A stretch of 64,000 nt of DNA from Oleiharenicola sp. (GTDB lineage Bacteria; Verrucomicrobiota; Verrucomicrobiia; Opitutales; Opitutaceae), in contig JANYDW010000081.1 of the NCBI GenBank assembly GCA_025363455.1, positions 1 through 64,000 of the forward strand, written 5' to 3'. Shown here one piece after another: positions 58,682-64,000 of the stretch. Under the pieces are notes generated by a model. The model was not told where the DNA came from, ran no database searches, and was given only the letters and a program-made list of their open reading frames with translations. The position numbers and the translations under genes were made by a program. How positions within the stretch are numbered: position 1 is the stretch's first letter; each line of letters starts with the position of its first letter.

Positions 58682-59397
58682 CGCCGGACGGGAGCCTTGT
58701 CCTTTCCGCCGGCCGGTGCGGCCGGCTTGTCCGCCACGTAGATCATGTAGGTGGCTCGTTTTGCTTGTGCGTAGAGTTTGGCTGGAACGGCGCGTACCTG
58801 AAAGCCGGCCTTCGTCAGCCGCTTCTCGATGACGGCGTCGGGACAAGCCGACCAGATTGCCGCCCGACCAGCGGGTTTCAGGGCCAGGGCAATCTGCTGC
58901 ATCCCCCGCTCGCTATACAGCTGGTTGTTGTCGTCCTTCACCATCGCCGTCGTGCCGTTATCGATATCGAGCACGATCGCATCATAGGGCGCGCGAACGG
59001 CGCCGCGAATAATCGCGCGAATGTCATCGACGAACACGGTCACGCGCTTGTCGGCCAACAGCCGGCCGTTGAGTCCGGCGAGGTGGGTGCGGTTCCACGC
59101 CACGATCTCGGGAAACAGCTCGGAGACATGCACCGTTGCCTTGGGGCCCGTGCATTCCAGTACGCTCCGCAGGGTGAAGCCCAGCCCCAAGCCTCCAATC
59201 AGCACCCGAGTGGCGGCGCCCCGGTTCGGGTGCCGTTCGCAGCCTAGCTTGCCCAACTCGATCTCCGAGGTGGCGACCGAGGAGTGCATCAGCTGCTGGC
59301 CGTTCACGCGGATGCAGTAATCGCCGTCATGCTCGACCAAGGTCATGCGAGCGCCATTCGGCGTTTGGGTCTTTGCGAGAGTGATGTTGGGTTTCAT
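58678..59397 (-). CDS. Spermidine synthase-like methyltransferase
   Basis: The 239-residue product has a Rossmann methyltransferase core with VLIGGLGLGFTLRSVLE (SAM/dcSAM loop). HVSELFPEIVAWN and the DAIVLDIDNGTTAM strand complete the spermidine-synthase-like pattern. The aminopropyl-acceptor Asp pair is not clear, so the reaction is uncertain. The C-terminus is Pro/Lys-rich (KPAAPAGGKDKAP), and the TAG stop lies inside the terminal arm of the repeat at 58519-58681. Confidence 0.8.
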   Translation of the reverse strand: MKPNITLAKTQTPNGARMTLVEHDGDYCIRVNGQQLMHSSVATSEIELGKLGCERHPNRGAATRVLIGGLGLGFTLRSVLECTGPKATVHVSELFPEIVAWNRTHLAGLNGRLLADKRVTVFVDDIRAIIRGAVRAPYDAIVLDIDNGTTAMVKDDNNQLYSERGMQQIALALKPAGRAAIWSACPDAVIEKRLTKAGFQVRAVPAKLYAQAKRATYMIYVADKPAAPAGGKDKAPVRR

Positions 59398-59443
59398 GGG
59401 CTACGAGTCCGTTGTCGCGGTGTTTGATCGGCCTCGGATCGGT

Positions 59444-59522
59444 TGTAGGAGCCTGCTTGCAGGCGATTCGGCATAGGCTCCATTGCCGGACATCCAAAAT
59501 CGCCAGCAAGCAGGCTGCTACA
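59444..59522. repeat. TGTAGGAGCCTGCTTGCAGG palindrome, copy 2
   Basis: It has the same arms as 29735-29813, with a diverged centre and one changed base in the right arm (CAGGCTGCTACA). It lies between the M20 peptidase gene and the methyltransferase gene. Confidence 0.88.
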
Positions 59523-59546
59523 AAATGCTCGAATCATGAGGAGAGC

Positions 59547-60806
59547 TCAGCGCGTCAAGCGGTAGAGCAGCACCGCCGTGCGCTTGACCAGCTCGGGCGC
59601 GGTGCTCAGGTCGGTGGACTCGTTCAGCGTGTGCTCGCCATTCCCGCCCAGGCCAAGTCCGTCCAGCGCGGGCAACGGCGGCGAGACGAAGGAGATGTCC
59701 CCCGCCCCGCGGGCCCGGGGATCGAATGCCGTCATCTCCCCGAAGCCGAGATCGCGACTGACCTGGTCAAGCTGGGCCAGCAGAGCGTAATTCTCGGGCG
59801 AGGGAGGCATGGCGGCATAACCTTGGTCGAACTTCAGCACGGCGGAGGTGCGCGGGAGGTTGCCCATGGTCACGATAGCCTGCATGGCAGCCTGCGCCTC
59901 ACCGAGCTGCGCGGCGCTGACAAAACGCAGGTCGCCGCGAACCAGGGTCCGCTGCGGGATGATGTTGGTCTTGCCAGCCACCTTCCCGCCGGTGCGCGTC
60001 AGCTCGCCGTCCGCCCCACCCGCCACCATCGCCGAATTAAGGGTGACGCCATCGAGTTTTCTCAGCTCAGTGTAGAAGCCCGAGAGGATGCGGGCCATTT
60101 CATAGACGGAGCCCGCGCCGACGGCGGCGGAAAATATGCCCGAGGAGTGGGCCGTCGTGCCCTGCGTCTCCAGCAACCAGGAAATGCTGCCCCGGCGGGC
60201 AACAGTGCCGGTGTGTCCGATGGCCGATTCAAACGCCAGGGCCAGGTCGCTGCGCCCGGCGGCGGCGATGAGATCCCGTCGGGCCACTTCGAGCGGAGAG
60301 CCGGGGGCCTCCTCATCACCGCTCATCACCACGTTGATCTGGGCGTCCGCGAGCACGCCCGCCTCGTGCAGCGCCCGCAAGGCATGAATCATGACTACAT
60401 CGCCGCCCTTCATGTCGCCGACCCCGGAGCCGTGGGCGATGTCGCCCTCGCGCCGGTAATTGCCGCCGGGGTAGACCGTGTCGAGGTGTCCGAGCAGGAG
60501 AACCCGCTTGCCCTTGGTCCCGCGGTGCTCCGCGACGAGGTGGCCGGAGCGTCCAGTCGAGGCGGGCAATTCCACAAAGCGACTCTCAAAGCCCAAGGCC
60601 GTCAGCTGGCGGTTGAAGACCTCGGCCATCTTGCGTACGCCGGCGAGGTTCTCCGTCGCACTGTCGACCATGACCGCTTCCTGCAGGTCGCGGGCGAAGT
60701 CCTCACGGTGCGCGTCCACGCGCGCGATGATCTTCTGCTCGTCAGGTGAGAGCGCGAAGGCAAGCGAAGTAAGAATGAAGAAGGAGGAAGTAAGAAGCAG
60801 GCGCAT
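59547..60806 (-). CDS. Secreted M20-family metallopeptidase (carboxypeptidase G2-like)
   Basis: The 419-residue product has a signal peptide ([16 protein letters not shown]). The M20 metal ligands are His107/Asp109 (LLGHLDTV), Asp131 (GVGDMKGG), and Glu165 (base) with Glu166 ([10 protein letters not shown]). A dimerisation lid domain is present. It probably removes C-terminal residues, such as glutamate, from small peptides or folate-like compounds. The sequence encoding the signal peptide is a run of CTTCTTCATTCTTACTTC-like text that reappears inverted near 60902-60920. Confidence 0.86.
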   Translation of the reverse strand: MRLLLTSSFFILTSLAFALSPDEQKIIARVDAHREDFARDLQEAVMVDSATENLAGVRKMAEVFNRQLTALGFESRFVELPASTGRSGHLVAEHRGTKGKRVLLLGHLDTVYPGGNYRREGDIAHGSGVGDMKGGDVVMIHALRALHEAGVLADAQINVVMSGDEEAPGSPLEVARRDLIAAAGRSDLALAFESAIGHTGTVARRGSISWLLETQGTTAHSSGIFSAAVGAGSVYEMARILSGFYTELRKLDGVTLNSAMVAGGADGELTRTGGKVAGKTNIIPQRTLVRGDLRFVSAAQLGEAQAAMQAIVTMGNLPRTSAVLKFDQGYAAMPPSPENYALLAQLDQVSRDLGFGEMTAFDPRARGAGDISFVSPPLPALDGLGLGGNGEHTLNESTDLSTAPELVKRTAVLLYRLTR

Positions 60807-60984
60807 TGGAAAGTGCTTTAAGGCAGAAGTAAGAACGCTGAACTATCCAGCCAATCTTGGCCAAACAGGCAAGCACTCCAAGGTCGGCGGGCAGTCCGGT
60901 CACTTCTTCCTTCTTCATTCATCCTTCTACCTTCCACCCTCATCTGGCTTGTCTCGTCAGGCGCAAAGCCTCCTCGTGGTCGCG

Positions 60985-63657
60985 ATGTCCCCCGCTCCCC
61001 TCGCTCCGCTGCCCGGATCGCCCGATCCCGACGCGGTGCTGGACGCCTTCCTTGCGGCCATGACTGCGCGCGGCATCACGCTGTATCCCGAGCAGGAGGA
61101 GGCTATCCTCGAGCTGTTCGCCGGCAAGAACGTCATCCTCAACACCCCGACCGGCTCAGGTAAATCGCTGGTCGCCGCCGCCCTGCACTTCAAGGCCCTC
61201 TGCGCCGGCCGTCGCTCCGTCTACACCTGTCCAATCAAGGCACTGGTAAACGAAAAATTTCTCAGCCTCTGCCGCGACTTCGGCCCGGAGCACGTCGGCA
61301 TGATGACGGGGGATGCGTCAGTGAACCCCCGCGCACCGGTGCTGTGTTGCACGGCCGAGATCCTCGCCAACATCGCGCTCACCCGCGGCGAACACGCGGA
61401 GGTCGCCGCCGTCATCATGGACGAGTTCCATTATTACTCCGACGCCGAGCGCGGCTATGCCTGGCAGGTGCCGTTGCTCACGCTCCCGCAATCGCGTTTC
61501 CTCCTGATGTCCGCCACGCTGGGTTCGACCGACTTTTTCGAGCGTGAGCTGACCCGCCTGACGGGTGTTCCCAGTCTCACGGTGCGCAGCGATCGCCGGC
61601 CCGTGCCGCTGGCCTTTGAGTATTCCGAGACGCCCCTCGCCGAGCGCATCACCCAGCTGCTGGCCGACCGGCGCGCGCCGGTCTATCTCGTGCATTTCAC
61701 CCAGCGGGCCGCCTCCGAGGCCGCTCAGTCCCTGATGAGCCTGCCGGTTTGCACCAAGGAGGAAAAGGCGATCCTCGCAACGGAGCTGGAGCGCGTGAAA
61801 TTCAACAGTCCTTACGGCAAGGATATGAAGCGTTGGCTCCGCCACGGCATCGGCGTTCACCACGCGGGCCTGCTGCCGAAGTACCGCATTCTCGTCGAAC
61901 AGCTCGCGCAGAAGGGCCTGCTCAAGCTCATCTGCGGCACCGACACGCTCGGCGTCGGCATCAACGTCCCGATCCGCACCGTCCTCTTTACCCAGCTCTG
62001 GAAATACGACGGACAGAAGGCCGCCATCCTCAGCGTCCGCGACTTCCGCCAGGTTTCCGGTCGGGCCGGCCGCGCCGGCTACGACGACCATGGTTACGTG
62101 ATCGTCCAGGCCCCGGAACACGTCATCGAGAACAAGCGCGCCGAGGAGAAGACCGCCGCCGATCCGGCAAAAAAGAAGAAGCTCGTCAAGGCCCGCGCGC
62201 CCGAGGGCTCGATCAGTTGGGACGCCAAGACCTTCGAGCGACTCAAGACCGCCTCACCCGAGGAACTGTCTTCGCGCTTCGATGTGTCTCACGGCATGCT
62301 CTTGCTTGTCCTCAGCCGCGAGAGCGACGGCTGCCGTGCGATGCGGCAGCTGATCAACGACTGCCATGAGACGCCGACCAAGAAACGTGCGCTACGGAAA
62401 CGCGGCTGGCAGTTGTTCCGCGCCCTGCTCGACCGGAAGATCGTGGAGATTCTGCCTGTAGGGTCGTCGCTCGCCGACGGACCGTCCCGCGATGGCCTGC
62501 CGACAAGCGGCAGCCCTACACAATCAACTCGCAAGCTGCGCGTGAATATCGAGCTACAGGACGACTTTTCGCTCCACCAAGCGCTGTCGCTCTACCTCAT
62601 CGACACGCTGCCGTTGCTGAACCGCGAATCACCCGACTATCCGTTCGACGTACTCACGCTGTGCGAGGCCATCGTCGAGGACCCCGACCAGATCCTGCGC
62701 CGGCAGGTGGACAAGCAGAAGGGCTTGAAGATCGAAGAATGGAAGGCCGCGGGCATCCCCTATGAGGAACGCATGGCCAAGCTCGAGGAGGTCGAGCATC
62801 CCAAGCCGCTGCGGGACTTTCTCTACGAGACGTTCAACGCCTTCGCGGCCGCCCATCCGTGGGTCGAGCAGGAGAATGTCCGCCCCAAGTCCATCGCGCG
62901 CGAGATGTTCGAGCGCTACATGTCTTTTGCCGACTATGTCCGCGAATATGGCCTGGAGCGCAGCGAGGGCCTGCTGCTACGCCACCTCATGCAGGCGTGG
63001 AAGGTGCTGGCCCAAACCGTGCCTGATTCGGCCAAGTCGCCCGAGGTCGTCGAAATGGAGGACTATTTCCGCGAACTCATCCGGGGCATCGACTCCAGCC
63101 TGCTCGACGAGTGGGAGAAGCTGAAGAATCCCGACTTCGTGGCGGCAGAGCTGGAAGGCAAACCTGCCCGCCCTGCCAGCTTCGACATCACGCGGGACGC
63201 GGTCGCCTTCAAACGCCTCGTGCGCACTGCCATTCTCGGTTTCCTGCAGGACGTCGCCGCGCGCGACTGGGAGGGCGCAGCCGATCGTTTCGCCGTGGGT
63301 GAACAGGTAGGGACGGACCGCCGGGCCGTCCGTTCCGAAGAAAGCGGCGGGCCCAGCGGTCCCGCCCTACTTCAAGCTGAATCACGCCGCTACGAGAAGG
63401 AATTCGCCGCCTACTTCGAGGCCCGTGGGCGGTTCCGCCTCGATCCCGAGGGCCGCAACGTGAAGCACACGCACTTTGGAGAGCAGGGAGAAGGAAACAT
63501 GGAGCAAGGAGCCGTCCTGCCAATTGCCCAGGTGCTGGCTGATACCGAGGAGCAGGACGATTGGGAGGCGAGTTTCACCGTGTCACTCGACCAGTCTCGG
63601 ATCGAAAACCGCCCGGTGATCGAGTTCCTCGGCGTCCGCTCCGTCGGCGCGGAATAA
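60985..63657 (+). CDS. DEAD/DEAH-box helicase with DUF3516-type C-terminus
   Basis: The 890-residue SF2 helicase has Walker A PTGSGKS near 55-61, DEFHYY near 146-151, SATLGS and the [11 protein letters not shown] motif VI. A long C-terminal region resembles DUF3516 proteins (Ski2-like family). It probably unwinds RNA or DNA. Two palindromic repeats lie in frame: 62457-62520 (residues about 491-513, [18 protein letters not shown]) and 63307-63370 (residues about 775-796, [19 protein letters not shown]). Both lie in the C-terminal region outside the helicase motifs. ATG 60985 is chosen; upstream open frame lacks family features. Confidence 0.87.
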   Translation: MSPAPLAPLPGSPDPDAVLDAFLAAMTARGITLYPEQEEAILELFAGKNVILNTPTGSGKSLVAAALHFKALCAGRRSVYTCPIKALVNEKFLSLCRDFGPEHVGMMTGDASVNPRAPVLCCTAEILANIALTRGEHAEVAAVIMDEFHYYSDAERGYAWQVPLLTLPQSRFLLMSATLGSTDFFERELTRLTGVPSLTVRSDRRPVPLAFEYSETPLAERITQLLADRRAPVYLVHFTQRAASEAAQSLMSLPVCTKEEKAILATELERVKFNSPYGKDMKRWLRHGIGVHHAGLLPKYRILVEQLAQKGLLKLICGTDTLGVGINVPIRTVLFTQLWKYDGQKAAILSVRDFRQVSGRAGRAGYDDHGYVIVQAPEHVIENKRAEEKTAADPAKKKKLVKARAPEGSISWDAKTFERLKTASPEELSSRFDVSHGMLLLVLSRESDGCRAMRQLINDCHETPTKKRALRKRGWQLFRALLDRKIVEILPVGSSLADGPSRDGLPTSGSPTQSTRKLRVNIELQDDFSLHQALSLYLIDTLPLLNRESPDYPFDVLTLCEAIVEDPDQILRRQVDKQKGLKIEEWKAAGIPYEERMAKLEEVEHPKPLRDFLYETFNAFAAAHPWVEQENVRPKSIAREMFERYMSFADYVREYGLERSEGLLLRHLMQAWKVLAQTVPDSAKSPEVVEMEDYFRELIRGIDSSLLDEWEKLKNPDFVAAELEGKPARPASFDITRDAVAFKRLVRTAILGFLQDVAARDWEGAADRFAVGEQVGTDRRAVRSEESGGPSGPALLQAESRRYEKEFAAYFEARGRFRLDPEGRNVKHTHFGEQGEGNMEQGAVLPIAQVLADTEEQDDWEASFTVSLDQSRIENRPVIEFLGVRSVGAE
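62457..62520. repeat. TGTAGGG palindrome in frame inside the helicase gene
   Basis: The ends TGTAGGGTCGTCGCTCGCC and the inverted CAGCCCTACA bracket a 64-bp GC-rich element with GTAG at its tip. The helicase reading frame runs through it without a stop. Confidence 0.75.
63307..63370. repeat. GTAGGG palindrome in frame inside the helicase gene
   Basis: It starts GTAGGGACGGACCGCCGGGC and ends AGCGGTCCCGCCCTAC. Its right 27 bp (63344-63370) are identical to 11396-11422 after galE. The reading frame is kept. Confidence 0.85.
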
Positions 63658-63662
63658 TCTTT

Positions 63663-63771
63663 GGAGGGCCCGCGTCCCTGCGGGCCATTTGACTTGGATG
63701 TGGGGAGGGGCTTTACGCGCCCCGACGTTGCTTTCCCATCGCGAAAAGTCGGGGCGTAAAGCCTCTTCCAC
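63663..63771. repeat. RAYT-type REP followed by a GTGGGGAGGGGC palindrome
   Basis: At 63663-63686, 24 bp are identical to the core of the REPs that flank the RAYT gene. At 63700-63771 a second palindrome has the arms GTGGGGAGGGGCTTTACGC and the inverted GTGGAAGAGGCTTTACGCCC. Its left arm matches the in-frame segment of holB at 16386-16409. The gap 63658-63795 has no gene. Confidence 0.82.
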
Positions 63772-63795
63772 GTTCGAACCGCTCTCCACTTCAAC

Positions 63796-64000
63796 TCACT
63801 GCACGGCACCGACCGCAAACTGGTTGCCGGCCCGGACCGGCTTTCCGTTCTTGAAATCTATTTCCATCAGCTTCTCGCTGTGCACGGGTTTGCCGTTCTC
63901 GTCCTGCAGCGTGGCGATGATCTGCTTGGTGGCGGCATCGAACACCTCACCCGTGGAAGGATAGACGGTCTTCCCGTCGATGCTGAACGTGATCCAGCCG
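63796..64000 (-). CDS. C-terminal end of a beta-propeller (YVTN-like) protein, partial
   Basis: The frame is open from the right edge of the window to the TGA at 63796-63798, giving about 67 residues. The sequence contains GWITFSIDGKTVYPSTGEVF, then AATKQIIATLQDENGKPVHS and a last strand ending VGAVQ. This is the blade pattern (strand, DGKTVYPS, VFD...KQIIATL) of YVTN/quinoprotein-type propellers. The protein extends beyond the window, so its total size and any catalytic residues are unknown. Confidence 0.7.
   Translation of the reverse strand, partial: GWITFSIDGKTVYPSTGEVFDAATKQIIATLQDENGKPVHSEKLMEIDFKNGKPVRAGNQFAVGAVQ

Noticed and set aside
60478-60984. Extension of the helicase frame to 60478
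   Set aside because: It would overlap the M20 peptidase gene in antisense, and no helicase feature lies upstream of residue 30 of the chosen start.

Overview
The window looks like a piece of chromosome from a GC-rich, Gram-negative bacterium, most plausibly a verrucomicrobium of the Opitutales/Opitutaceae type. The taxonomic call is an inference from gene content: an oleA/oleB hydrocarbon-type lipid operon, a DUF1080 fusion protein, a secreted TIM-barrel isomerase, TonB/ExbBD systems, a very large cyclic beta-1,2-glucan synthase, and many small palindromic repeats. No rRNA or other decisive marker is present. All counts and matches quoted here were made by eye.

Layout. (1) 1-1305: a stretch unlike the rest, with short genes, four tandem hairpins (519-621), two divergent ribbon-helix-helix-like regulators with 10-bp repeats between them, and a 28-bp dif-like XerC/XerD site (1278-1305). 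I read it as the right end of an element integrated at dif, inovirus-like or another XerCD-using element. (2) 1331-10281, minus strand: one co-directional lipid operon running KAS, ACP, CrtI-like FAD oxidoreductase, secreted TIM-barrel isomerase, second CrtI-like oxidoreductase, FabZ-like dehydratase, FabI-like reductase, OleA, OleB. It ends 25 bp from the dif-like site, and oleC and oleD are not visible. This is the best candidate for an undescribed biosynthetic system. (3) 10344-19722: galE, an NtrC-type regulator without a DNA-binding domain, tRNA-Ala(GGC), an ExbB-ExbD-TonB operon, tmk and holB, a MATE exporter and an alpha/beta hydrolase. (4) 20099-28741: the cyclic beta-1,2-glucan synthase. 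(5) 29169-39435: small proteins, mutS, a REP-associated tyrosine transposase (RAYT) between identical inverted REPs, a pseudouridine synthase with a TonB-like protein, maf, nadE, a GxxExxY gene between 30-bp inverted repeats, and hemL. (6) 39469-47115: three large envelope proteins (S55-like, propeller-like, CPBP protease). (7) 47268-64000: xerC, mazG, trpC, rsmA, a Gre-like factor, yqeY, a DTW protein, a response-regulator adenylate cyclase, a DUF1080-PHP fusion, a PilZ protein, a methyltransferase, an M20 peptidase, a DUF3516-type helicase and the end of a beta-propeller gene.

Repeats are the second theme. Several families of short palindromic elements, many starting with the GTAG tetranucleotide typical of REPs, sit in most intergenic gaps. 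Copies also lie in frame inside holB, nadE, rsmA, the DTW gene and, twice, the helicase. Others supply the last codons or the stop codon of mazG, the DTW gene, the alpha/beta hydrolase and the methyltransferase. The RAYT is the obvious candidate for having spread at least one family.

Genes that may work together: the lipid operon as one pathway; ExbB, ExbD and the TonB-like protein as an energy-transducing complex; tmk with holB in DNA replication; XerC with the dif-like site.
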